DNA from: Pinus tabuliformis
Taxonomy: Eukaryota; Streptophyta; Pinopsida; Pinales; Pinaceae
Assembly (NCBI GenBank): GCA_031772625.1
Contig: CM062810.1
Coordinates: 709,207,584-709,271,583 of the forward strand
Length of the DNA: 64,000 nucleotides
Direction: 5' to 3'
Part shown: one piece after another, positions 1-11,299 of the stretch
Layout of the letters: every line of letters starts with the position of its first letter
Numbering within the stretch: position 1 is the first letter of the stretch
Made by a program: the position numbers and the translations under genes
Notes under the pieces: generated by a model
The model's database searches: none
Told to the model about the DNA's origin: nothing
The model's input: the letters and a program-made list of their open reading frames with translations, nothing else

Positions 1-853
1 TCTTCTTAAGAGTTGGCATAGCTACCAAGAATCGGTAAATGGAAGAGAGAAACTAACAGATTGGGAATGACTTTGGTCGGATCTGATGTAGGAGGAGATA
101 AGGAGAAGCACCATAGATGCTTCTTCATCCAAGGAGGATGAAGAAAATTGTGCATTAGCGAGTAAGGCAAAGAAAGGGAAGGAGAAGGATTCTCATCCCA
201 AATCGAGTTCTTCCTATGGTGGGAAGAAGTTTGACAAATTGAAAGTGCGATGCTTTCATTGTCATGAGGTGGGCCATTTTGCTAGAAATTGTCCACTAAA
301 GAAATCCAAGAAGGGATCCAAGGAAGGATCAGAAGGTGAGGCACTGACCTCACAGTTCGAGTTGGATTTCACCCTCATCACATGCATGGTTTCATCCATG
401 GTGGGATGTGGTTGGTTTCTTAACAGTGGAGCTTCATTCCACATGACTGGCGATAAGAGTTTGTTCAGTACCTTGGAGGAGAAAGATCTCCAGATACTCA
501 TAGAGATGGGTAATGATGAAAAGTATAGTGTTTCAGGAGTGGGCACAGTTTCTTTTCAGAGGGAGCATGGAGCTCGCATTACCTTGACAAATGTGAAGTA
601 TGTGCTAGGACTGAAGAAGAACTTGGTATCGATCACGATGCTGGAGGAAAAAGGCTATGATGTAGTCTTCAGTAAGGGAAAGGTTTTCCTTAGACACATC
701 ACCACGAGACAGGTGAAGCAAATCGGTTCACGAGTCAAGAACCTGTATGCTCTTGAGGTTCAAGATGCATGCAAAGCCTTGAGGAGCAAGGCAACTGTTG
801 GAGACTTGGTGGTTGAGAGGGAGAGTACATTACCTCTCAACATGCAACGCTAA
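1..853 (+). pseudogene. Ty1/copia gag C-terminus and protease fragment
   Basis: This is the 3' end of gag and the start of pol from a Ty1/copia retrotransposon, cut at the window edge. A CCHC zinc knuckle (CFHCHEVGHFARNC, 250-291) would bind the element's RNA during packaging. It is preceded by a Lys/Ser-rich stretch read in the same frame from about 130. The aspartic protease signature follows as WFLNSGAS at 413-436. The family normally has D-S-G-A, so the catalytic Asp is replaced by Asn (codon 422-424) and the protease should be inactive. A GAG-pre-integrase-like segment with KNLVSI and YALEV follows. The frame ends at 853 and no integrase, reverse transcriptase or RNase H is recognisable before the 3' LTR, so most of pol is deleted. 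No ATG-initiated start is visible inside the window. Assignment to copia is firm; the lineage within copia is not determined. Confidence 0.85.
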
Positions 854-1643
854 AAGAAGTCTCATATAATTGTGGAGGAGCCACAATTGGTGAAGCAGCT
901 TCAGGAGGTTGTGGAGCAGCCACAACTGGAGAAGCTGAAAGGAGACCGAGTGGAGGCATCCACTCATGTAGAGACCTCCAGTAGGGGGAAATTTTAGGCC
1001 AGGTGGGCAGAGGGATCACATGCATCCATACCTCCAAGTGGGAGGTGGGGCGATGTGGAGTGATAGTCCCAAGAAGGCTGAAATAGGGGTAGGATCCTTG
1101 AGGTACCCAACCTCTTTGATTAGACCTTTCTACGGGAGACCCGACAAGTAGTAGCAGGACTGGCTAAGTGGGTAGAGATAGATGCAGATGAAGCGGCAGA
1201 GGAAGCTTCAGCATCAAAGGATGTTTCTAGCCCAACAGGAGGTCAATTGGGAGATTAGTTACTTACTTCTCAATAACTGAGTTGCTGTGCAGTAGTGGGC
1301 AGCACGATGCAACATGATGAGAGGAGGTGCAGTGCGGATGCAGTGCTAGGAGATAGGACCAACAACAACATAGATGCAGCAGCAGGAATCAGCGTGATTG
1401 ATTCAATCAGAGATCAAAGTGACAGAGGCTAGAGCAGTCAGATACTAAAGAGCACAGAGGTGTAGAATTTTCAATCGACAGAGGCAATAGCAGTCAGAGA
1501 CTTTGATGACAGAGGCATCATTCTGATTCAGGTTGGATATTTTTTGTTTCTAGAGTTTTTGGAGGAACAACACTAGGGAGAAGTGTTGCATGCAGAACAT
1601 TTCAAAGGTTCGGGATCGGGTTCGAGTTGAATGCCTTTCTTGT
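854..1643 (+). other. Degenerate copia remnant between protease and 3' LTR
   Basis: No intact coding region is visible. A short continuation rich in Glu, Gln and Val codons (about 855-995) looks like spacer coding sequence that used to follow the protease region. The rest is purine-rich, GCAGCAG-bearing non-coding sequence that I interpret as the collapsed pol and 3' untranslated part of the element. Confidence 0.45.
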
Positions 1644-1653
1644 TGAGAGGGAG
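1644..1653 (+). other. Polypurine tract of the copia element
   Basis: The purine-rich run GAGAGGGAG lies directly before the TGTTG that opens the LTR. This is the expected position and composition of the plus-strand primer for reverse transcription. Confidence 0.6.
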
Positions 1654-2733
1654 TGTTGAAAATGGCAACAAGAAATGCTAAAAATAGAAATGTTATAAAT
1701 AGCATTGCTATAAATAGCATCTCAGGTACCAGTGTTGGATATAACAACAAGGAATGATAAAATAGAAATGCTAAAAATAGAATTGCTATAAATAGCATTT
1801 CGGGATACATTCCAATTTTAGTTAGTCCCTGAACTAAAATTGAGAATTAAAATTCGAATTTGATCCTAGCAGTTATTTGTAAAATAATTAATTAATTCAT
1901 CTTGAGTTAATTAGTTGTAGAAAATCAAACATGAAGTCTATGTGAAGACATGCAACAATTTCCCCTTTGATTGAGGAAGTTATCCCTTGATTAAAGGAGA
2001 TTAGGATGAGTTGTACTTTGAGTTGTAATTAGTTAACTCAGTTAACTGAGTTAAGTCCAGTTAGATTAGTTCCAATAGTTTGTGGAACTGATTGTGAGTT
2101 CAGTTAGTTAATGCATGCATGCATGTAACTGCTGCACTTCAGATAACTAAATATTCTCTCATAAATAACTCATGCATGTTAGTTCAGTTAGAGACCCATT
2201 TGAGATTAGAGGATGGGATAGTGTACTATCAATTGGAGGATTTTTCCTATATAGGAAACTCATCCACGCAGAAGGAATTATCTCCTTCAGGATTGCGCAG
2301 TTATTTCTGAGTTTGGTGAGTTGTGTGAGAGGTGAATTCACATAAGTGGTAACATTGGACCCCAGGAGAAACTGCACAAAGAAATAGGAGGCTTGGAGGG
2401 CAGAGGAGAAGGTTTATGAGAAGCCTTTGACTGTCTATGAGCAGCAGAGGGATTATACTGAGAGCTGGATAGCTTGTGAGCTAAAGCTTTGTGTAATCCG
2501 AACATATTTCCACTTGTATGATAATACAAAGATCATGGTTTTTTAGTTAAGGCTTTCCCCAGAGTATTCTTCTATGTTTCATGTGTGAATGATTTCTCAT
2601 TCTCTGTTATATGTGTTCTATTTGATCTTGCTCATAATCGATTAAGCTTCCGCAAGTTTGTTTGTAGAAGTAGATCAAGTATTTTGCTTTAGTATATTGC
2701 ATTATTAGGTGATCTAAAGTGGTGATACAAACA
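1654..2733 (+). repeat. Copia 3' LTR (approximate right end)
   Basis: The LTR starts TGTTGAAAATGG immediately after a polypurine tract and seems to end near a CAAACA at 2733. The right end is estimated, because the 5' LTR needed for comparison lies outside the window. The first 150 bp contain an imperfect direct duplication: 1653-1731 resembles 1732-1805, both with TGTTG, CAACAAG, GCTAAAAATAG and GCTATAAATAGCAT. The true LTR start could therefore be either copy. Inside is a palindromic cluster GTTAACTCAGTTAACTGAGTTAA around 2033-2056. No coding capacity is expected here, and the short ORFs on both strands look fortuitous. Confidence 0.6.
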
Positions 2734-3420
2734 CAATGAATGCATATGTCATGATACCATGACTACACAATGCACATACATAGTACCACATGCATACAAC
2801 ACAGTGTGTACGACATGAACACAATCCCACATGTACAAAGCACCACCTGCACAACATGTGCACAACATCACATGTACACGACACCACCTGTATAATGTGT
2901 ACGCAATGCCACATGTACACTGCACCATTGTACAACATGTACACAATACCACACATACACAGTACAACACACACGATAGGTACGTGACACCACATGTACA
3001 CAATGCCACATGCACAACATGTACACAACACCACCCGCACTCCACACCACTTGTACAACATGTACATAGCACCACATGCACACAACACCACTTGTAAAAT
3101 CATGTTCACAACACCATATGTACATAGTGCCACATGTACAACATGCACACAACACCACCTGTACATAGCACTGCATATCCAACATGTACATAACATCATT
3201 TGTACACAACACTGCATATCCAATCATGCGCACAACACCATATGCAATATTCGTACAACACTATTTGTACCATCCTGTACATAACATTGCATAAACAACA
3301 TGTACACACACTATATATACACAACATTGCATGTGCACACATCATAGATGAAACATGTACAACATATACAACATATGCACAACAATAGTACCACACATCC
3401 AAAACCACACTATCCTTACC
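2734..3420. repeat. Degenerate CATGTACA/CACCA tandem repeat
   Basis: About 650 bp is built from variants of ACATGTACACAACACCAC, with an approximate 16-18-base beat and higher-order pairs near 34. ACATGTACA recurs many times, and CACCA or CATAACA fill the gaps. Both strands and several frames stay open here only because the repeat rarely forms stops. The resulting Cys/His/Met-rich or Thr/His-rich translations are artefacts of the repeat, not genes. The block probably belongs to the interior of the R element to its right and abuts the copia LTR on its left. Confidence 0.7.
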
Positions 3421-3860
3421 AAGAAACCTTACTTCCAGTGTCTTATCCATGCTTATCCTAACATGCCACAGACCACACTTCTTTCATTTTGCTGATGTAT
3501 CCCCCAGTATAACTTGTCCATAACATAAGCATAGGCATAATACAAGCATACAATATAAATTCATATTCACATGACACTGGCCTCATATATTTGTCTTGAA
3601 TACTCTTTCGATTTGATTCCTCATATCCGGGAACTTCTTCATGTCATTCACCTGCGTAAGAAATCACTCCTTCACAAGAATGATTCTTGATGACTTGTTG
3701 GACATTGACATAGAAACATGGATACATATATATAAATAACAATCAATATAGAATAATAATGATCTTGTCAGTCAACATCGTACATACATACATATATACA
3801 TATAAACATTAGCATAAAATAATCATGATCCATGATAACCCTGTCATACATGTCATACAT
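3421..3860. other. AT-rich spacer, probably R-element interior
   Basis: No gene is seen. The stretch contains an imperfect direct duplication: TATATAAACAT(T/C)AGCATAA followed by ATCATGATC occurs near 3800-3832 and again near 3880-3908. It joins the tandem repeat to the portion that aligns with the second R copy. Confidence 0.4.
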
Positions 3861-6458
3861 AAACACCTACATGTAGACATATATAAACATCAGCATAATC
3901 ATGATCATAACACAATTACTAAATATCAAGGTCAAGGTTTAAGAAAAATTCCTTTATTCATGCAACACATGTGCAACATTGAGAATAGTCGTTCCCAACA
4001 TAGCCAAGGCATATGACGCCTCATATCCATTTACTTTACCTTTTTGGTTACCATTCTCATGACTTTACTACCATCTTCCATTTACCACAATGGACCCAAC
4101 CAGTCCAACCGACTGTCATAGTCTTACCTTCCGCTGCGCTTACTCATGCATCGAGATTCATCTTTCTTCGTTACCTGTTGGGTACCACATGACTCTCCCC
4201 AAGCTCCATTAATTTCCTCTTTTCCCAACCAATTCCCAAGACTCTCAAAACAATAAAGGAAATATCGAGAAGAAAAAAAGAATAAAAACATGGAAAACCA
4301 ACAACAATACGAAACCACAAACAAAGTGGCATGATCATGCACTAGTCATAACAAAATGAAAATCAAGTGCAAGAAAAACACAAAAGACCAAAAGCACAAG
4401 GCTAACAACAGACACCATGGCTCAATCCCCATGGTTCCTCGTGATTCCAAAGGAAAGCTCAACCTGAGCCTTCTTCAAGATCTCATGGTAGTCCCTTTGC
4501 CATGCAATTCCCTACATCATACTGCCATAAAAAAATAATTATTAGTGCATAAATAAACATAACAATACACCGGATTCCTTATATTGTTATGCCAAGCATG
4601 TTGCCTTGTAGCTGAACATGTCCATGCCATCTCTTAAGGGATTCCAATCCCCTTGACAAATCCACATATAACTAGAGACTAGCTAATATACCTGTCAAAT
4701 ACATGTCCGTGAATATAACACATATCCACATAATTTCAGACAAATCAAGGTTATAAAAACTTCCTGCGTGCAAAGCACTCATTCGTTTGGAGTTAGGGTT
4801 TCCAAACATAGCCCAAGGTATTCTTTCCCAATTCCTTTCTTTTACCTTTTTACCTTGTTGCAATCAAGGCTTAGTTATATAAACACATCAACTATTATCT
4901 TGTCAGACTAATACTAAGCATGTTTCCTGCAACTGCTTACACATGTCAACCACATGTTCCAAATATCAAGACAATAATATCTATCACTTTGAAATAAACC
5001 TTTACCAAGATGAACAATCATGTCATAATCCATAGTCAACTCATAGTCATTAGACATAACACTACAACTGTCACCTACTACACTCAAGTACATATGAACT
5101 GTCTCAATACATATGTATAAGTAAAACCATCTTAAACAAGATCATTTGAACACATACTCATATTATGAAATTCATTATACATTCAACCAACTTGCAACCA
5201 TACCATGTTAAATAAATCAACTAGACAACATAATCAAATAGTCAAGTACCAAGTATATGACATAAGAAAACTCATACCTTAATGTATCTTAGGGGAGGCG
5301 ATCTTGTCTGCACAATTAATCCAGGTTAAGACGATACAACTTCACAACATATCAACTCAAACATAAATCATGATATCCATAATAGTAACTATCTAACATG
5401 TTCACATCATAATCTCATAAGAATTTGTCGTTCATGCATAAAAATCACATATGTATGATTAGTCTAGATTAGTATGACACCATATCACAAATATGACGAC
5501 TCATAACTAAATATCGCAACCATAACCATCTGAATAGGTCAAAATAGGCTAACACAATATGTATAACATCAAGATCTTCAATGTAATGAACATAACCATC
5601 ATGCATATGACCAATCCAAATTAAAACATCAAGATCTCAAAGAAATAACCCTAATCATCAATTTAATAGCATATAACAACAATAAGCTATATATCATGCT
5701 CACCAAAAACATATAACATAATCACCAATTTATCTAACATAAAACAACAATAACAATGCATACAACCATAAGATACCATCATTCTTGACTATCTGACTCT
5801 TGCATATAGCTACACTAATCAACTAACATCTATCATGAATGTAACCATAACATCAAAAGATATGTACATAAGCCTAATGTATATAAACCTAATGCATATA
5901 AAAATCCTTGACTTACATACCTGCATGCCAAACATACAATACTTGTATGACGATATGCTCTTACCCCAAAATCCAATGCTGCAACCTCATTATGATGATC
6001 TACATCTCCTACTCTATCTCAGCCAACACATTAGCATCATAACATACCAATATAACCCTGATGACCTAAATTGCATACCATGACTTCACAAGGCATGTTT
6101 GACCTACTATTCATGCATAAATATAACCAAGACCATACCTACATGCCAACTGCATATAGACATATAACACATGAGTACCAAACCATATTCACATCAATCT
6201 AGCTAAAGTCCGGTCATCAATGCATGACCCTATCAAATTCACGAACCATGACCTCATGCATGAAAACAACCATTATTCCATTGTAGACATTGCCAGATGC
6301 AACCATCAACATGCATAAGAAATGCCTAATCAACAACACATACACATGAACGCATGTAGTCGAGCATAAGCGATCAATACTTGTAACCGACCTACAAGAC
6401 TGATACATGTAATCAAACATACAAGAATGCAACCTAACATACAAGGATGTAATTAAGC

Positions 6459-6521
6459 GACATACAAAAATATGTAAGTGACATACAAAAACATGTAAGT
6501 GACATACAACAATATGTAACC
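6459..6521 (-). repeat. Three 21-bp tandem repeats in R interior
   Basis: The unit GACATACAAAAATATGTAAGT is present three times with a 21-bp period and few changes. More degenerate relatives (ACATACAAGAATG, ACATACAAGGATG) lie just upstream. The unit is partly self-complementary (ACATAC / TATGT). Confidence 0.75.
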
Positions 6522-6711
6522 AGTCACATACTCATTATGATGCATTCCACAAAATCAACATCAAGTCCCCCATGGCAATCCTTTTCTACAATCATGATCA
6601 ACATTATGCAATTCAACAAGCATATGGAATGCAAGTGTAAGAGACACACATGCAACTAACATGCATGTATGACCAACACACACTGCCCATCTAGTTCGAG
6701 GGGTGAACCAT

Positions 6712-6723
6712 GCTTTGATACCA
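6712..6723 (-). other. Primer binding site, R left copy
   Basis: On the - strand this reads TGGTATCAAAGC, one base from the TGGTATCAGAGC that pairs with the 3' end of plant initiator tRNA-Met. It sits three bases (GAG) after the LTR end, as in the second R copy, and fixes the element's orientation. Confidence 0.85.
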
Positions 6724-6726
6724 CTC

Positions 6727-8748
6727 TATAACACCCTCCTCCCACATCCACCCAAGTAACCATGCCAACCGGGGTAAACATGAGACAAGAGGCTACTATG
6801 ATCAGATTCAAACTTCTTCTGACCTTAAGTGGAATCAACAGAAATATCACACACAGTCATCCAACATCAGCCTCAAAATCCTTAGGAGACATGTTATCCA
6901 CTCATACAATCTATCCTTGGGTCCCACTAACGTTCTGGATCTCTTAGGCCACAGTGGTTCTCATGCTATGGGCAAGGGAGCGACCAGAAACCCAAAGTCG
7001 CTCTCTTAGGCTTGCCTTCCAGTGACCAGAGACCAAAATTTCCAGTTTTGTGCCAGCAACCCTAGGATTTAAGCCACTTTTTCAGGCCCAAAGCCCAAGT
7101 CACTTCCAGAATGGAGTGATAGCTTAGAATCAATAAAAGTACAGGAAAACAATGATGCAAAAGAAATAATCTAAAAAATACCATAACCAGACCCCTACTA
7201 GCCATGACAAACATTTTGTCAAACATATCATCAAAATTTAACCTACAGGTGTAAACAACAGAATTAAGTGTAGGGATCTCATACTTATATGAGAATCACT
7301 ATGAACCATTGTTCCCTCATTTCATTTATTACATTATCATCTATTAGGTCATAGACACATCATCCATTCATATACAAGTAAAAACATGCTGAGAGTAATA
7401 CATAGATGTTGTCATTAAACATACATATAACCAACATAATAGGAACAAAAATATTAGCCATAAAATCCACATATACATCAGTGAATTTACACATGAAAAT
7501 CAAGGGAATGGATTTCTCATTAATGAATGCAATAAACCAACCAGAGATGGGACTACCATGTTCCACCTGACCATAGATTGGCTGAGCCAGGTCTCTCTTC
7601 AACCAATCAACCTTGTGCCATATTCCAAGCATGAATGTGGGACTAATAGAACACACCAAAAAAACACCAACAAGCATGGATGACACTGAAGTTCTCCACC
7701 TGCACCGTGAGGAATTTGAGTGCCTCCTAATCTCTCAGGCTTTACCACAATCCACAGTCTGATCCATGGATCACTAGGCCCTACAAAGAGACATACTCTC
7801 TAGGCTTTACCGTACATCCAATCCTGGGACTACTAGGTTCAACAGAGAGAAGATCCACCTCTTGGCTTTATTGTATATCCTGCCATTCACCGACAAGGAT
7901 TCCTAGGCCCACCGAGGCACACAATATGGCTTTACTACAACCCACAGTCTGGTTCAGGGGTTACTAGGCCAGTGGCTTTACCATGATCCATAGTCCGGTT
8001 CAGGGACCACTAGGCCATGTGTTTGTCAATTCGGAGATCCACCCCACTCAGCTTTGAATCCAATCTAGTCATCCCACATTAACCGAGTGTGAGAACCCAT
8101 CTCATCAAAGCTATCAGGAAATGGAAAGGCTAGGCTAAAGAACATTGTCACACCTGGCAAAACCCATGCCATGATAGAAAAGAAACACATGAAATCCCAT
8201 GCATGCCAAATCTAGCAAGGAAAATACACATGCAAGTCGATACCTACAATGAAGCTTATTGTAATTGCTTGATCCTGCCTTTCCCTGCTTGATATTTGCT
8301 TCCTCTTTCCTTCTTTTCCTTTCTTGCTCCAATGCCAAAGTGCTCAAATAAAATCTAAGTGTCCAAGAGTGAGTGAGAGAGAGAGAATAGAAGAGAGCTC
8401 CAAAACTAAACTGATCAAGCTTGCCAACTGATCCTCAGAAGCCTTTTTATTAATGATGTCTCTATTTTCTTCATTTTCCATTATTTTCCTTCAATTTCTT
8501 CCTCACATGCAACTTGTGACCTTTCACCTTCCTTTTCTCTTAATTTCCTTTATTTTTATAAATAAGATGCCAATAAATGCCTCATGCCTATCTAAAGCCT
8601 TAGCCATTGCCTTTGCCAATTTCCTTAGCCATAAACAACCAAATGAACACCCCCTAGGATGTCTTGCCCAACATTCAGTTTGGAATATGTGTCCCATCAA
8701 TTGTGGTCTTACATATTTTTACATGGAACTTTCACTAGGGTTGTTACA
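6727..8748 (-). repeat. R element LTR, left copy
   Basis: On the - strand the LTR opens TGTAACAACCCTAG at 8748 and closes GGTGTTATA at 6727, about 2.02 kb, giving an imperfect inverted terminus (TGTAACA / TGTTATA). It matches the LTR at 16035-18076 along most of its length. For example, 8350-8640 here pairs with 16160-16450 there, including the (GA)n/(CT)n tract. The LTR start falls precisely where the integrase reading frame of G1 is cut, so this copy inserted into G1. Confidence 0.85.
7739..8018 (-). repeat. Five imperfect repeats inside the R LTR
   Basis: Five units of 46-64 bp, each opening GGCTTTA on the + strand (about 7739, 7803, 7865, 7927 and 7973) and most ending near ACTAGGCC, form a minisatellite in the LTR. 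The matching part of the right-hand R LTR has only two to three units, so copy number differs between family members. Confidence 0.7.
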
Positions 8749-9191
8749 AATTCATGCTAGAAGCCACCCATAAATCTACTATATTTGTTGCTTATGATGG
8801 TCTTCGACACCCCATGTAATCGAAAGATCTCCCTGAAGAACAACTCGACCATCTATGTTATTGATTATTTAGATGGTATGAAAAAGAAGTGTGTGAAAGT
8901 TGTAGTCTGGTCCACCACTACATATATGCAATCCTTACCTTGTACTTGAGGCAACTTGGTGATAAGTTCTGTGGAAATGCTCTCCCATTTTTCCTTAGGG
9001 ATAGGGAGTGGCTGCAATAACCTTTTCAGATGAGTATGTTCAACCTTGTTCAATTGGTAGATGTTGCATTCTTTCACAATTCTCAACACATCCATCTTGA
9101 TGCCTTTCCAAGTGAACCTATCCCTAATTTTCATGTAGGTTTTTAAGTACCCTGGGTGTCCTTCCAAGGGTGATCTATGAGTTGCCTGCAT
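8749..9191 (-). pseudogene. G1 gypsy integrase, N-terminal part (disrupted)
   Basis: This is the start of a Ty3/gypsy integrase, the enzyme that inserts element cDNA into the chromosome. A degenerate HHCC zinc-binding region (HPGYLKTYMKIRDRFTWKG then KECNIYQLNK, where the second Cys of the C-x2-C pair is lost) precedes the catalytic core (YVVVDQTTTFTHF, first Asp region). The core then runs on to ELFFREIFRLHGVSKT and SNKYSRF. In the last motif the second catalytic Asp has become Asn (codon 8787-8789). A Trp codon just before the junction has become a stop. The frame then runs directly into the TGTAACA terminus of the R LTR, so the C-terminal half lay beyond that insertion and is not in the window. 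Non-functional. Confidence 0.85.
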
Positions 9192-9259
9192 AATATTCTC
9201 CTTGAGTCATGATTTTGGTACTAGATAGATCCAATTATTGTAGTAAATGATGTCATCCA

Positions 9260-10560
9260 CAACCCGCTATCTTTCATAGTGTATCAGTCCATCCATAATC
9301 TCACAAGCGAATTGGTTTTTGGAATATTCTATAAGAAATAACGACTTCCAATGATTTGTTATCTCTATTAGTGAGAGAGTGGGTGACATCCTCAAAAGGG
9401 CTTCTCCTGCTACATTAATTTTCCCTTTGACAAACTCGATATCAAAGTCATAGGCATACAATTTGTTGATCCACTTTTGTTTTCTCTAACTCAACTCCTT
9501 CTATTCCATGAGGAATCTCAAGCTATTACGATTTGCCTTACTTTGAACCTGTTCCTCATGAGGTATTTTTTGAACTTATTTAATGCATGCATAATGTCTA
9601 ACATATCTTTTTCATAAATTGAATAATTCCACTCATAATATTTGAGTTTGTGACTCTCAAATGCTATGGGGTGGTGATCTTGCATCAAAACGTCTCCTAT
9701 TCTTATCCCCAAAGCGTCACATTCCAGCACGAATGGTTGGATGAAATCTGGTAGCACAAGCACAAGGAAAAAACTCATCACCCGCTTCGTCTTCTCAAGT
9801 GTTTCCTATACTTTATCGGTACAACTAAAAGCCCCCTTTTGGTGAGGTTTATAATAGGTGTTGTCAACTATGAGAATTCCTTAATAGACTTTCTATAATA
9901 TTTGTAGAGGCCAAGGAAAGTTTTTAGTTCAGTTAAATTTTTCGAGATGAGCCACTTAATGATCGCCCTGATCTTCTCTTTATGGAAATGAACCCCATCA
10001 TTCCCAATCACATGCCCTAAGTAGAGCTTCTTCGTCATGCCAAACTCACACTTGGACCTTTGCATAAAATTTTTGTTCTTCTAGAATCCACAATACCTTG
10101 TCTAAGTGCATTAGATGGTCCTCCCAGGTCTTGTTGTAGACAAGTATATCATTAAATAAACTAGAAAGTACTTCTATAATTATTTGTTGAACACATGATT
10201 CATGCATGACTCAAAATTTTTGGGGGTATTGGTTAGCCCACATGGCATAACCTGGAAATCATAGTGCCCATAATGGCACCTGAAAGTTATCTTTGGAATA
10301 TCTTGCTCCAAAAATTGAAATATAATGGTAGCTCAAATGAAGATCTATCTTCAAAAAATATTTGGCTCCCCTTATCTCGTCCATTAACTCATCTATCTTG
10401 GGGATGGGATACTAGTTCTTGATTTTCCTCTTGATAAGAGCCCAATAGTAAATACACATTCGCAAGGAATTGTCCTTCTTCTTAGCCATCACCACTAAAT
10501 AAGTGAAAGTACTGGAGCTAGGATGAATATGACCCAACCTAGACAACTCCTTAATGGCCT
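9260..10560 (-). pseudogene. G1 gypsy reverse transcriptase and RNase H (decayed)
   Basis: Read from high to low coordinates, this is a Ty3/gypsy RT (copying element RNA into DNA) followed by RNase H. Visible RT pieces are YPIPKIDELMDEIRGAKYF, then the active-site region FNDILVYNKTWEDHL (first Asp of the DD pair is Asn, codon 10151-10153), and CEFGMTKKLYLGHVIG with KTFLGLYKYYRKSIKEFS of the thumb/connection. RNase H follows with VLECDALGIRIGDVLMQ and FESHKLKYYEWNYSIYEKDML at 9518-9781, then FDIEFVKGKINVAGEALLR, where the expected Asn-x-x-Ala-Asp is altered. Several stops and frame changes separate these blocks. Similarity is to the chromovirus-type gypsy elements of plants; the clade is my inference from motif wording. 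Confidence 0.8.
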
Positions 10561-10635
10561 TCTCAATTTCATCTCTGTAAACATTGGGATTTCAGTAGGG
10601 GTTGATTATCACCGCCTACACACCCTACTCCAATT

Positions 10636-11247
10636 CTATAACATGGTCAAAACCCTTGTCTGGTGGTATACTTGGAGGAACATTAGAAAAAACGTTTTGG
10701 TGTTTACTGAGCAATACCTAAATATCGTCTGGATGTTGTCATGGTTGTTCCGACTATCTGTTATTTGTAAATCGATTTCCCACTCAATGTCACTCCTCCT
10801 CAAAATTCCTTCCATACTATTAAATGGCATTGTCTTCGGTGTATAATAATGCATGGCCCTCAAAACCACCCTCTTTCCATCCACTTGATCTATGAACTCC
10901 ATCTCCATGTTATGTTGATATGAAATATACCTCCTAATGTAATAGAGCCTTGGAAACCCTAAAACCACATTGGTGTCTAGTACGTCCACCATGAAGAAAT
11001 CATCTGTCACTATATAATTCCCCATGGTTAGCTTCAGTTTGGGGACATATCTAGTGCAATCCATATGATGGCCACTTGGTATGGCTACTACGGATCCATC
11101 GAAATCCTCTGTTAGAATATCTCTTCGATCAACCATGGTTGCATCTATGAATTTATGGGAAGTTCCACCATTAATCAATATTGTCACCTTATGACCTTCC
11201 AGAACCCCTCTGAATCTAAAAGTGTGATACCTAGGGAATCTTGACAT
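10636..11247 (-). pseudogene. G1 gypsy aspartic protease region
   Basis: This open block of about 200 codons holds a retropepsin-like domain that would process the Gag-Pol polyprotein. The active-site region reads TILINGGTSHKFID, where gypsy elements normally have Leu-Ile-Asp-(Ser/Gly)-Gly-(Ala/Thr)-(Ser/Thr). The catalytic Asp is Asn (codon 11170-11172). Downstream VVLGFPRLYYI corresponds to the usual V-L-G-x-x-(W/F)-L motif. A linker to RT follows (VVLRAMHYYTPKTMPF). The block is open but catalytically dead as written. Confidence 0.8.
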
Positions 11248-11299
11248 GGGTGCAATAATAGGATATTTTCCTCTAGGTTGTGAAGACTAGTCCCCAATC

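Larger units (their letters stand above)
3861..6726 (-). mobile_element. R element, left copy: internal non-coding region
   Basis: Read on the - strand, this follows an LTR and primer binding site and matches the region 18092-20925 read on the + strand. Shared landmarks include the segment around 6217-6440 against 18290-18600 and the segment around 3870-3960 against 20815-20915. It is AT-rich, with recurring CATGCAT, ATGTAT and ATAAC words and no recognisable gag or pol. A long non-coding stretch after the primer site is typical of large plant gypsy elements with extended leaders and of their large non-autonomous derivatives. Homology to the second copy fades at about 3860. Confidence 0.7.

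Noticed and set aside
2714-3450. Cys/Met/His-rich ORFs of 60-170 codons on both strands
   Set aside because: They are translations of a degenerate CATGTACA tandem repeat; overlapping open frames on both strands reflect the repeat, not coding.
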